Of a stretch of DNA of 17,521 bases, positions 8,789-16,348 are shown piece after piece (position 1 is the stretch's first letter; every line of letters starts with the position of its first letter). The stretch is from contig CAAAJI010000317.1 in assembly GCA_900642245.1 (NCBI GenBank), positions 12,577-30,097 of the forward strand, given 5' to 3'. Under the pieces are notes generated by a model. The model was not told the origin of the DNA. It made no database searches and was given only the letters and a program-made list of their open reading frames with translations. The DNA comes from Fragilaria radians. Its lineage: Eukaryota; Bacillariophyta; Fragilariophyceae; Fragilariales; Fragilariaceae. Both the position numbers and the translations under genes were made by a program.

Positions 8789-9187
8789 ATGGGTCGCACT
8801 TATAGCTCCTTGCCCGGCACCCATTTCATAAAGAACAGCGCTTCGACTGGTGTGGAGAAGAAGAAATCTGAAAAATCGAAGGAGAAAAGAAAGGCTGTAA
8901 CGACAATTCGAGAGGGAGAACAAGAACTATTCGATGAAGAGTTTGGAGATCGTAATTTAGACGACACATTGGGTGGTACCACTTATGAAGCTGAGCCAGT
9001 GGCAGCGACAACTCCTCCCCTTCAACGGTCTGTGGACTTGCTTCCAATAGCTTACTCCACAAATCATGAGACAAACATAGTATTGGATGATCGCTCTACT
9101 TTTACGGAAGTGACGGAGCATTCTATGAGAACTATACCAAGAAACAATTGTGGAATTCCATGGTTACTTCTAGGGTTGGAAATTTAA
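8789..9187 (+). pseudogene. N-terminal cytoplasmic segment of the FG-GAP membrane protein, out of frame with the rest
   Basis: ATG 8789 directly follows an in-frame TGA (8786-8788), so no earlier start is possible in this frame. The product is a Lys/Glu-rich, then Asp/Thr-rich disordered stretch (KKKSEKSKEKRK at residues 24-35, then EGEQELFDEEFGD), ending at TAA 9185-9187. The next frame, which carries the recognisable domains, is open from 9091 and overlaps it. The two frames differ by one base, and no intron of reasonable size fits, so I infer a one-base loss (or two-base gain) between about 9091 and 9187. Alternatively the downstream frame starts on its own at ATG 9160. Confidence 0.45.
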
Positions 9188-10845
9188 ACGGTGAAATGCA
9201 CGATCTTCTGGGCGATGCCATCTCATCAACTGGTACTAGCTCCTTGGAAAACCAGGAGCGTATGCGTTTGTCAGAGGTACGCCCTAGTCTACGACGGCAA
9301 TCGAAAATGGCTCAGCTTATGATTGATGCTCAGGGTCGTACCATGAGCAATGAAGAAACGAAACTTTTATGGCAGGCTTCTGGTAAATGCACCAACTGTG
9401 GTATCAATAGAACGCATGTAAAAGAAAAGTTTGGCCCTTGCGGGGTTTTCCGGCGTATGACTCCCCAGACATCGGAGGGCATTTCCTACAAGGGGTATTG
9501 TTTAAATTGTCATGATGTGCCGAAATTGAGAGTCCTGCTAAATAAACCGGACATTCCGCTAGATCTGCCACGTCAAAGTCCGTTAGAATCGTCCATCCGA
9601 TCATTGCAATCCGTTGATGCTGGTGTCATAGAACTACCCAAACAGAAGCGAAGTCCCATAATGATCCTATGTTCCTCCATACACTTTCAAATTGTCTGTC
9701 TTGTAATATTTTTGGCGATTGCTGCGGCTATTGTTGTCACCGGGATCAAGTTTTCCAAACGACCTGAAGTATGGATATCACCAGCGCCAAGTCCTGCACC
9801 ATCGTTCACACCATCAACTATTACTCCAACTGCATCTCCAACCTCATACGAGTGGAACTTCAGTTCTGAAATTGTTTCCGATGAAGTATCGTTTGGGTAT
9901 AAAGTAAAACTAAGTGCAGATGGAAACATCTTAGTTGTGCATGCCCAAAACTTTGAGAATGGTAGAACGCATGTGAAAGAAAAGTTTGGCCCTTTAAGGG
10001 TATTTCGGCGTATGACTCCCCAGACATCGGAGGGCATTTCCTACAAGGGGTATTGTTTAAATTGTCATGATTTTCCCAAATTGAGAGTCCTTCTCAATGA
10101 ACCCGACATTCCCCTAGATCTGCCACGTCAAAGTCCATTAGAATCTTCCATCCGATCATTGCAATCCCTTGAAGCTGGTGTCATCGAGTTACCCGAACCA
10201 AAGCGCAGTGCCGTAGCTGTCCTATGTTCCTCTATACGCTTTCAAATTTTCACTGGAATCAAGTTGTCGAAGCAACCTGAAGTATGGATATCACCAGCGC
10301 CAAGTCCTGCACCATCGTTCACACCATCAACTATTACTCCAACTGCATCTCCAACCTCATACAAGTGGAACTTCAGTTCTCAAATTGTATCCGATGAAGT
10401 ATCGTTTGGGTATGACGTAAAGCTAAGTGCAGATGGGAATATCTTAGTTGTACATGCCCAAAACTTTGAGAATGGTAAAGGACGATTTGACGTTTATGCA
10501 TATGCAGAATTATTGGACGAAAAGAAATGGTTAAAACTTGATTGGGTGTTAGCAATGATGAGCTCCAAAGCAAGTAGCTATGATACACAGAATCATGGAA
10601 TCCATCTCATAGAACGACAAGAGCCCAATGGAACACCTGGAATCGCCTTTCCCTTCACAACAAAGTATCCAAGGTTTGAGGAAAATACTTGCACAGATCC
10701 AGCAGTTGTCCCATCATTTAGCTCAGAGGCAACCATGACAACGCCATTGAAATTTAAATCAACATCATATCCCAATCCTGCATTTTCATGCGTCCCTGAA
10801 ATCGGAAAACCAAGTATTTCTATCATTTGGCGTTCCTCTTGGTAG
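9148..10845 (+). pseudogene. Membrane-anchored FG-GAP protein, N-terminal half, duplicated and running into an inverted segment
   Basis: Numbering from 9148; first ATG in frame 9160. Domains: a disordered Ser/Arg-rich region (1-78); two CxxC pairs (C81/C84 and C118/C121), zinc-ribbon-like; a membrane helix at 182-200 (core VIFLAIAAAIVV); a Ser/Pro/Thr stalk with PAPSPAPSFTPS; then the start of a beta-propeller blade (FGY.VKLSADGNILVV). An in-frame second copy of most of this follows, then GKGRFDVYAYAE and KKWLKL, which completes the first blade. From about 10541 the frame no longer encodes the family; from about 10615 to the stop it is antisense to the inverted propeller segment. Known: FG-GAP blades occur in integrin-alpha-like surface proteins. 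Inferred topology: single pass, propeller outside. The true gene would continue through 11350-10600 on minus and end at 11525. Confidence 0.7.
9409..10476 (+). repeat. In-frame tandem duplication (555-bp unit) inside the receptor-like gene
   Basis: Copy 1 is 9409-9963 (555 bp, 185 codons); copy 2 is 9964-10476 (513 bp). Both start at AGAACGCATGT.AAAG and end at GAGAATGGT. Identity is high by eye, and the Pro-rich linker stretch (copy 1 about 9765-9850) is identical. Copy 2 is 42 bp shorter because 14 net codons of the membrane helix are gone; it also starts after the first CxxC pair. Frame is kept throughout. The differences between copies suggest either an old duplication or unequal crossing-over between diverged paralogues. 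Confidence 0.9.
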
Positions 10846-11351
10846 AAACACACCAATGTCACACCAGCATTATCAAACATCTCATCATTACTTGTTTTCA
10901 TACTGATCACTGCAAAGTGTCCGCTTTCATCAACTTCCAATACAGATCCCAACTCAGAATTTATCTCGCTTCCGTATGAATAGTTATATGGATAGTGGTA
11001 CCATTTCTTAGTTGTCTCATCTAATGTGAAGAAATAGACTTTACCCCCGTTTTTGTACACAGTACTGTCGTAAGGTGCTCCAATCACGATCTTGGTACCA
11101 TCTTGGCTAGATCCCACTGAATTTCCAAAGCGAGTACCATTGCTTTCCCCAACCATATCCGACCCAACTTGCATCCAAGAATTGGTTCTCGGTTGATAAT
11201 CATAAGCACGAACTAACCCACTGATATCTGACTCGGATAGTCCATAGTTCGGTGCTCCCACAAATAGTCGTGTTCCATCCGAATTCAGAGCTACAGAGTA
11301 ACCGAATTCACTTTGAGATGCCGGTCCCACAATGGGAGTTCCTTTTGATGT
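10593..11351 (-). pseudogene. Inverted middle of the FG-GAP beta-propeller
   Basis: On minus the frame is open from about 11360 down to TGA 10593-10595. It holds successive FG-GAP blades: FGYSVALNSDGTRLFVGAPN, FGNSVG..QDGTKIVIGAPY, LGSVLEVDESGHFAVIS, and LGYDVDLNFNGVVMVA. Each has the small-residue / DG / hydrophobic-strand pattern, and Ca-binding-like D/N-x-D/N loops are only partly kept. There is no ATG at the left end; the segment begins mid-linker (SKGTPIVGPASQSE), exactly the linker expected after KKWLKL of the plus-strand half. After KAIPGVPLG the family signal stops (about 10615). The flanking family pieces are on plus, so this is read as an internal inversion of one gene and not a separate convergent gene. 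Confidence 0.8.
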
Positions 11352-11525
11352 GACTTTGGAGAGGGTACAAGCGTTTCACTTGCATCCTCGAAAGCAACAA
11401 GACTTGCAATCGGGTATGAATGTGCTTTGGTTGAAGGGCAAACCAAATCCTTAGTGCATATCTATGACTTTTTCGGTACAGATGAACAAACAAGGGACAT
11501 GACAGCTTTGAAAATGTTGAAATGA
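11352..11525 (+). pseudogene. C-terminal end of the FG-GAP protein (plus strand, after the inversion)
   Basis: The plus frame from codon 11352 to TGA 11523-11525 gives 57 codons beginning with DFGEGTSVSLASS, a blade start, followed by LAIGYECALVEGQTKSL and VHIYDFFGTDEQ. An in-frame stop lies just upstream, so this piece cannot be expressed alone from an ATG in this frame. It matches the coding end at 1-89, which supports its being the natural C-terminus. Its junction with the inverted segment is at 11346-11354. Confidence 0.75.
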
Positions 11526-11640
11526 GAACCAAGAATGTTAAGTTAACTTATGATACATGAGATTAATTTCCTTCCCACCAATATTCCCCTTAAAAAATGC
11601 ATGATCCCATTATTGTTGCAGGTACATCTGTGCACTAGCT
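11422..11640 (+). repeat. Duplicated gene end plus 3' flank, copy B (copy A at 1-268)
   Basis: Same segment as 1-268, in the same orientation: coding end, stop, then a shared 3' flank. Copy A carries an extra self-complementary CGGGAATCCCG before its stop that is absent here. Similarity fades near 11640, close to the presumed left edge of the first Copia relic. Confidence 0.6.
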
Positions 11641-11952
11641 TTTTATTTTGGGATATTGGAAATATCCGTTACGTTCTCGTCAATTTAGAACTAAATTTGA
11701 TTAGCAATATCCAGTAGAGATATTGAAATTTATTCATTCAAAGATACGGCAAACCCTAGTACAATCTAGTATTAGTAATTACAACTTTTAAGTGGAACCT
11801 CTTGTAAAGCTTCTTCTAAATCTTTGTAGTCTTATCAACTTCATAGGTGATATTTCAACAGATTAATAATTGTTACCTATAAATTGTCTATTTGAGACTC
11901 CATGCTACCCGGTTAATCCCTATTTTGTTGGCACTCAAATTTTAGTTTGAAT
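11526..11952. other. Non-coding: 3' flank of receptor gene, then probable leader of Copia relic 1
   Basis: The first 115 bp are the shared 3' flank. From about 11650 (an inverted GGATATT / AATATCC pair at 11651-11667) to 11952 there is no coding sequence. This interval should contain the 5' LTR and primer-binding site of the Copia relic, but no matching 3' LTR was found within the window, so its edges cannot be set. Confidence 0.4.
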
Positions 11953-12711
11953 ATGATTGATTTGAATACAAAAAAAGTAATCCCCTTCTGTGGAAAGGAT
12001 GATGCGTGACCCATTTCGAGTGAGAGGTTTCTTTCTAATGCCAATAGATATAGTTTCAAGGATTTGTTGGTAAGAAAGTTGTCCATCCCAAGGTCTGATG
12101 AAGACTTTGATGTGATATCTGATATTGGATAGGAGAAGTCTATAATCATCAAGTTGAATTAAATTGCGTATACCAAAAGTTATATTTATCTCTCGATGTG
12201 AAGACAAATTGCAATAAAACTGCTTTTATTATAGATAAAGGTTGCAAGACCAAAGGACCATCAAGATGACCATGCTTGTAGTGTTTGGGAGAAGCTCAAA
12301 ATCCAATATGAGTCTTTTCCTGCGCCTACCTTGGTAAGCTTAAAAGGAGAAATAAGCCTATGTTTTGAAAGATTGAATTCAAAGTCTATGAATAATGGTG
12401 AAGGTGAAATGTTACGGGAACTAGCTCTTTTCATTGGGCAGTTTAAAGTAAAGTGTCACAATTGTGCACAAATAGGTCAGTTTAAGAATTGTGCAATCAA
12501 CAATGGTGAAAATAAGGTAATTCAAGTGGTGGCAATATGTTATTGTTGCAAGTCTGGCCATGACAAGAATAATTGCTTCACATTGAAGAGGAAAATAGCT
12601 CAAAACAACCATCCCAATAAATATAACGGTAATAGTAACCGGCAAAACAATGAGTCACAAGATGTTGTTTCTACTGCTACTTCAACGAGTGGAACCCTAC
12701 CTAAGCAATGA
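11953..12711 (+). pseudogene. Copia relic 1 gag with two zinc knuckles
   Basis: One continuous frame runs from ATG 11953 to TGA 12709-12711, broken by stops at 12007, 12130, 12160, 12199 and 12232 but with no frameshift. N-terminal landmarks are KKVIPFCGK, SSERFLSNANRYSFKDLL and the VWEKLKIQYE..PAPTL..LKGE segment of Copia gag (UBN2-like). Two knuckles follow: C-x2-C at 12454 (CHNCAQIG, with His replaced by Gln) and CYCCKSGHDKNNC at 12538-12576, which has C-x2-C-x3-H-x4-C spacing, one residue shorter than the usual CCHC. Known role: capsid and RNA binding. This copy cannot make a full gag. Confidence 0.8.
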
Positions 12712-13226
12712 TATTTGGATCTGTGACAATGGAGCATGTGGACATTACTGCAAGTCGATTGAAGGCATGCTTAATGTGTACGACATAGAAGAAAGGATCA
12801 AAGTTGGAAATGGCAATAGCATTTGGCAACAAAGGTTGGAAGTCTTAAGCGTTGCGTCAAACAGCTTGATGGTTCTATATTGGATATCACCATCAATGAA
12901 TTTAAGTGTGTAATGAAATGATTGGGCATTGTGGATTTGATTGTTGTAAGACTGCAACTATTCATGGTTTGAGGTTGAAAGGTGAGCTCAAGGCTTGTGA
13001 AGATTGCGCTGTGGCCAAAGCAAGACAAAAGAATGTTTATCAAGACTGGAAGGAAGGGAGTCAGGCACCTGGTGAAAGAGTTTATGTAGATATTAGCTCT
13101 ATTAAAGACAAACGTTATGGTTGTTCTCACTTCTGGGTCTTAATGATAGATAATTACATGGACTATTGCTGGAGCAGTAAAAGAAATCAAGTTCATCTAT
13201 TTCTTTTTAGAAGGGATTGGAATTGA
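12650..13226 (+). pseudogene. Copia relic 1 protease and integrase N-terminus
   Basis: In a frame shifted from gag, 12650-12913 gives DIWICDNGACGHYC, the Copia protease box with D-N-G-A in place of the usual D-S/T-G-A (Asp at 12725-12727), followed by IEERIKVGNG, the normal next strand. After a second shift and loss of the protease C-terminal part, 12906-13226 gives GHCGFD, then CEDCAVAKARQKN, the second Cys pair of the HHCC zinc-binding region. It continues with WKEGSQAPGERVYVDISS and the catalytic-core start with its first conserved Asp. The integrase core ends prematurely at TGA 13224-13226. Confidence 0.85.
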
Positions 13227-13473
13227 AATTAAGCTGGGAAATCCTTACAAGATTTTTGGTCCAGGAAATTTTCTTCCTTGAATCCTGCCATGAGGATCTG
13301 AGAAGTAAAAGTGCGGTCTTAACTTACATTTGCATAATTAGCGCAAAAAAATGCATAAATTGAAAAGTCTTTGTTTTTTCACCGAAATCCAACCCTAAAA
13401 CTTGATTAGAACGATTCTACGGGACAAATCTGTTGTGGCACTTAAATTCATTTCGCGATACAGTTTACCTGAC
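13227..13473. promoter_or_regulatory. Ancestral upstream region of the LRR gene, now separated by a Copia insertion
   Basis: No coding sequence was found. Because the element at 13479-15336 is bounded by the direct repeat ATAGG, removing it joins 13478 directly to 15342. This DNA was therefore immediately upstream of the LRR ATG before insertion and is the best place for the original promoter. No specific promoter motif can be named. Its left part may instead be debris from Copia relic 1. Confidence 0.4.
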
Positions 13474-13478
13474 ATAGG

Positions 13479-13629
13479 TGTTGGAAGATAAAGATAAGGT
13501 TACAGACAAACTAACAGAACTTCGAAGATAGAATGTAAATTCCAGCTCATAATTTGTTAAAACCTCTAATTAGAAAATCGTATTGAGAGTTTGTAGGTTG
13601 TAGTCATCATTACAACAAAGTTTACAACA
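13479..13629 (+). repeat. 5' LTR of Copia element 2
   Basis: 151 bp, starting TGTTGGAAGATAA and ending TTTACAACA. The target duplication ATAGG precedes it. Near the 3' end GTTGTA and TACAAC form a short inverted pair (8-bp loop) present in both LTRs. Confidence 0.93.
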
Positions 13630-13739
13630 GTTTTAACAAATTACAAGACAGTTAGCAATCTTTAACAAAAGAAAAAGAGATAGTTAGCACGATCGTTAAC
13701 GAAGGAAAAGCCCGAGGTAGGAATAACCAAATTCATGCA

Positions 13740-14504
13740 AGAGGCAAGAGTAGTAGTTATCTTAAGACAAATGGTCCTCAGGAAAGGCATAGACCTATGG
13801 TTAAGAAGGAGCTTAAAGATTTCATGTATTTCTTGGGCACTGCAAAATAGGTCTCATAATACGAATCAACAACTTTATTCATTATCAATCATGTTAAGAA
13901 AGAATTTGAGTTTGGAAATGATATTGTCAGTGCTCTTGATGAGTTAAAGGAGTTTGAGGTGAGCAAGCTCAGGCCAGAGTTACAAGTATCTACAAGTGAA
14001 GATCTGTCAGAAAAAAGTGTATTGGACCGTTAATTTGAATTAGAATTCAGGAAGGAATTTGCAACTGTACCAAGCAAAACAGTAAATACCATTAACTGGG
14101 CAGGGACTCATGTACAATTCTATCAAGCAAAAGAAATGAGAGATTGGATAATGTTAGACAACAAATCAACTGCCAGTGTATTTTGTAATTGGAAGTATTT
14201 ACATGATATTAAGGAAAGTGATGAAGAGTTAATACTGTCCACAAATGGTGGAGACCTAAAAACAAAATTGACAGGATGAGTGCCTGGATATCCAAAAAGA
14301 GTTTGGTATAATCCACATGCAATCACTAATATCTTTGCATTTCATGAAATGGAAAGATTCTATAGAATCACTTATGATTCTAGCAATAAGAAGGCTTTTG
14401 TAGTCCATATGGCTGAAGGAAAAGTAATTGAATTCAAGAAGGCTGCAAATGGACTTTATTATTATAAACCAAAGAATTACCCTTCAAGACTATGCCAAAA
14501 TTAA
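13740..14504 (+). pseudogene. Copia element 2 gag–protease fragment
   Basis: A single frame from 13740 to TAA 14502-14504, with in-frame stops at 13848, 13857, 14031 and 14277. Gag signature: FIINHVKKEFEFGNDI, LDELKEFEV, LQVSTSEDLSEKS and FELEFRKEF. It then jumps to RDWIMLDNKSTASVF (from 14136), the protease box of this Copia lineage with D-N-x-S-T instead of D-S/T-G, followed by NGGDLKTKL, GYPKRVWYNPHAI, and YRITYDSSNKKAFVVH. The central gag and zinc knuckle are deleted between FELEFRKEF and the protease. Frame is kept across the deletion. The family assignment rests on remembered diatom Copia sequences. Confidence 0.8.
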
Positions 14505-14595
14505 TGTTGCAAGTTTTGGTTATGGATAGTACAAAAAAGCTCAATTATTTCCCTCCAAAAGGAGGAACATCAATTTTCTACAGTCCAAGGATGAT

Positions 14596-15155
14596 TAGAT
14601 TTTCCATACATTTGTGGCAAAGGGATTATTCTTGGCGAAAAGGGCAAGGCCAGATATAATGCCATGCATTGCATTTTTAACAACCAGGGTGATGAAACCA
14701 ATAAAGGAGGATTGGGACAAATTGATTGTATTATTGCAGTTTCGAAAAAGCACAAAGGATAATAAATTAAGATTGTCAATGGATGAGACTTGGATTGTCA
14801 AGTGGTATTTAGATGCATTGTTTGCTGTTCACAATGACATGCGAAGCCAAACAGGTGCCATTATGACATTAGGAAAAGGAGCGGTTCAAGTTGTTTCAAC
14901 AAAACAAAAGACCAAAATTAACAAGGATATCAAATTAAAGATAATATCATTTATAGAGATAGTCAGGCGGCAATGAAGCTGGAGATGAATGGTAAACTAA
15001 GTTCAGGAAAGAGGACTAGACATTTTGATATCAAGTATTTTTTCATGAACAAGATTAAATTCTGCCCAACTTCAGAAATGGTTGGAGACAATATGACAAA
15101 ACCATTGGTGGGAATGAAGTTTAATGAATTTAGGAAAAAGATAATGAACATTTAA
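14596..15155 (+). pseudogene. Copia element 2 C-terminal pol (RNase H) fragment
   Basis: From 14596 the frame gives FVAKGLFLAKRARPDI, then TRVMKPIKEDWDKL, VKWYLDALFAVHNDM and TGAIMTLGKGAVQ. This is the usual run from the RT end into RNase H, with the first RNase H Asp in YLDALFAVH. After a shift near 14970 the next frame gives SSGKRTRHFDIKYFF, CPTSEMVGDNMTKPL and FRKKIM, the conserved end of Copia pol, stopping at TAA 15153-15155, 29 bp before the 3' LTR. The segment between is shortened. RNase H cannot be active. Confidence 0.85.
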
Positions 15156-15184
15156 GGAGAAATAGTAGTTGGTCAGAAGGAGTG

Positions 15185-15336
15185 TGTTGGAAGATAAGAG
15201 ATAAGGTTACAGACAAACTAACAGAACTTTGAAGAGAGAATGTACCTTTCAGCTCATAATTCGTTAAAACCTCTGATTAGAAAATCGTATTGAGAGTTTG
15301 TAGGTTGTAGTCATCATTACAACAAGGTTTACAACA
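15185..15336 (+). repeat. 3' LTR of Copia element 2; lies directly upstream of the LRR gene
   Basis: 152 bp, about 94% identical to the 5' LTR, with most differences between offsets 12 and 75. ATAGG follows at 15337-15341 and the LRR ATG is at 15353. Since LTRs of this family carry transcription signals, this LTR is a candidate promoter for the gene; no TATA box is evident. Confidence 0.92.
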
Positions 15337-15352
15337 ATAGGGAAGTAGTATA

Positions 15353-16348
15353 ATGGAAATGAGGCAAGATCATAAGCGTAAACACAATCCTTTCATGGAA
15401 CAGCTTGGGGATCATGCTTCATTTCAACTCACGCGTAGTGTTTTGATTCACGATAAAGTTTCTTTTATCGATGCGTTGAAACATAATTCAACCTTGAATT
15501 CTCTCACTGTGATTTCTGACGAATATTTTGGAATTGGAGGTCTAGTTTCATCCGCAATCGCTGAAGCGTTGAAGGTCAATTCTTCCCTAACATCTTTGGA
15601 TCTAAGCAGCAATTCAATTCAACAAGAGGGAGCGATTGCAATCGCTGATGCTCTAAGAGTCAATTCTTCCTTAACATATTTGAATCTTCGCTGTAATTCA
15701 ATTCAACAAAAGGGAGCAATTGCAATCGCTGATGCTCTGAAAGTCCATTCTTCCTTAACATATTTGGATCTTTTCTATAATTCAATTCAAAACGAGGGAG
15801 CAATCGCAATCGCCAATGCTCTGAAAGTCAATTCTTCCTTAACGTCTTTGGATCTTCACATGAATTCCATTCATGCAGAGGGTGCGATGGCAATCGCAAA
15901 TTCGCTTAAAGTCAATTCTTCATTGATATGGTTGCATCTTGCATGGAATAATATCAAAGACAAGGGAGCAATTGCAATTGCTAATGCTCTGAAAGTGAAT
16001 TCTTCCTTGACATTCTTGAACCTTTATGATAATTTAATTAGCGAAGTGGGAGTAATAGCAATAGCTGATGCGTTGCAAGAGAATAATACCTTGATTTCAC
16101 TGGATCTGAGGGAAAATATCATTGGATGGCATGCACTAGCATCTTTTGCTAAAGCCTTAACATACAATCCTACTCTCCTAACCCTGAAGGTCTATGGTGG
16201 AAGTACCCCTACATTCCTTGGCCTTCAAGAATTCAAGGATACATTTAATTATCTGAAAGGGTTACTACATTTTCTCATTGGTGAGGATGGTGCTCAAGGG
16301 TTAGGAATTGCATTCCAAATTAAATCTCGCAACGTTACTTTGGTTTAA
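15353..16348 (+). CDS. Leucine-rich-repeat protein (ribonuclease-inhibitor / NLRC3-like repeats), 331 aa
   Basis: ATG 15353 to TAA 16346-16348, uninterrupted. An in-frame TAG lies at 15338-15340, so the start must be 15353 or the second ATG at 15359. A charged N-terminus of about 35 residues is followed by eight to nine LRRs of 28 residues with consensus xALxVNSSLTxLxLxxNxIxxxGAxAIA, the RI-type (alpha/beta) LRR. The later repeats diverge and the C-terminal ~50 residues are not repeats. There is no signal peptide, membrane helix or NTPase domain, so it is probably a cytosolic protein-interaction horseshoe; partner unknown. Codons stay open while nearby relics do not, arguing for function or recent origin. 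A Copia LTR ends 16 bp upstream. Many such short LRR genes occur in diatoms; it could also be a fragment of a larger gene. Confidence 0.85.
   Translation: MEMRQDHKRKHNPFMEQLGDHASFQLTRSVLIHDKVSFIDALKHNSTLNSLTVISDEYFGIGGLVSSAIAEALKVNSSLTSLDLSSNSIQQEGAIAIADALRVNSSLTYLNLRCNSIQQKGAIAIADALKVHSSLTYLDLFYNSIQNEGAIAIANALKVNSSLTSLDLHMNSIHAEGAMAIANSLKVNSSLIWLHLAWNNIKDKGAIAIANALKVNSSLTFLNLYDNLISEVGVIAIADALQENNTLISLDLRENIIGWHALASFAKALTYNPTLLTLKVYGGSTPTFLGLQEFKDTFNYLKGLLHFLIGEDGAQGLGIAFQIKSRNVTLV
15563..16150 (+). repeat. 84-bp tandem coding repeats (LRR units)
   Basis: Seven 84-bp units encode the 28-residue LRRs. Units 1-4 share long identical stretches such as GTCAATTCTTCCTTAACAT and GAGCAAT.GCAATCGC, whereas units 6-7 are more diverged. 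This indicates recent expansion or gene conversion among the first units. Confidence 0.8.

Larger units (their letters stand above)
11953..13226 (+). mobile_element. Ty1/Copia relic 1 (gag, protease, integrase N-terminus), 3'-truncated
   Basis: The plus-strand order gag, zinc knuckles, aspartic protease, GAG-pre-integrase / integrase start is the Copia order, with integrase ahead of RT. RT and RNase H are missing and homology stops at 13226. Five in-frame stops in gag and frameshifts before protease and before integrase show it is dead. No LTR pair or target duplication was found. It belongs to a different lineage from the element at 13479-15336, judged by its gag and protease motifs. Confidence 0.85.
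13479..15336 (+). mobile_element. Copia element 2: LTR-bounded, internally deleted, with 5-bp target duplication
   Basis: The full 1,858-bp element has TG...CA LTRs at 13479-13629 and 15185-15336, flanked by ATAGG at 13474-13478 and 15337-15341. The internal region has gag, protease and the C-terminal RNase H region of Copia pol on the plus strand, but integrase core and RT are missing. The LTRs differ at about nine positions (near 94% identity by eye), so the insertion is not recent. Stops in every coding block make it non-autonomous. No primer-binding site was identified; a purine-rich stretch (CAGAAGGAG) precedes the 3' LTR. Confidence 0.93.

Noticed and set aside
8660..9074. Minus-strand ORFs opposite the N-terminal segment of the receptor-like gene
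   Set aside because: They mirror the Ser/Lys-rich plus-strand frame and have no motifs of their own.
10593..11330. Reading the minus-strand FG-GAP block as an independent convergent gene
   Set aside because: It lacks an ATG and begins mid-linker, and the missing ends lie on the plus strand on both sides in the correct order, so a broken single gene explains it better.
13630..13720. CRISPR-like or regulatory repeat around the two AGTTAGCA..(C/A)..TTAAC motifs after the 5' LTR
   Set aside because: Only two imperfect copies within a retroelement leader; not an array, and no known primer-binding site match.
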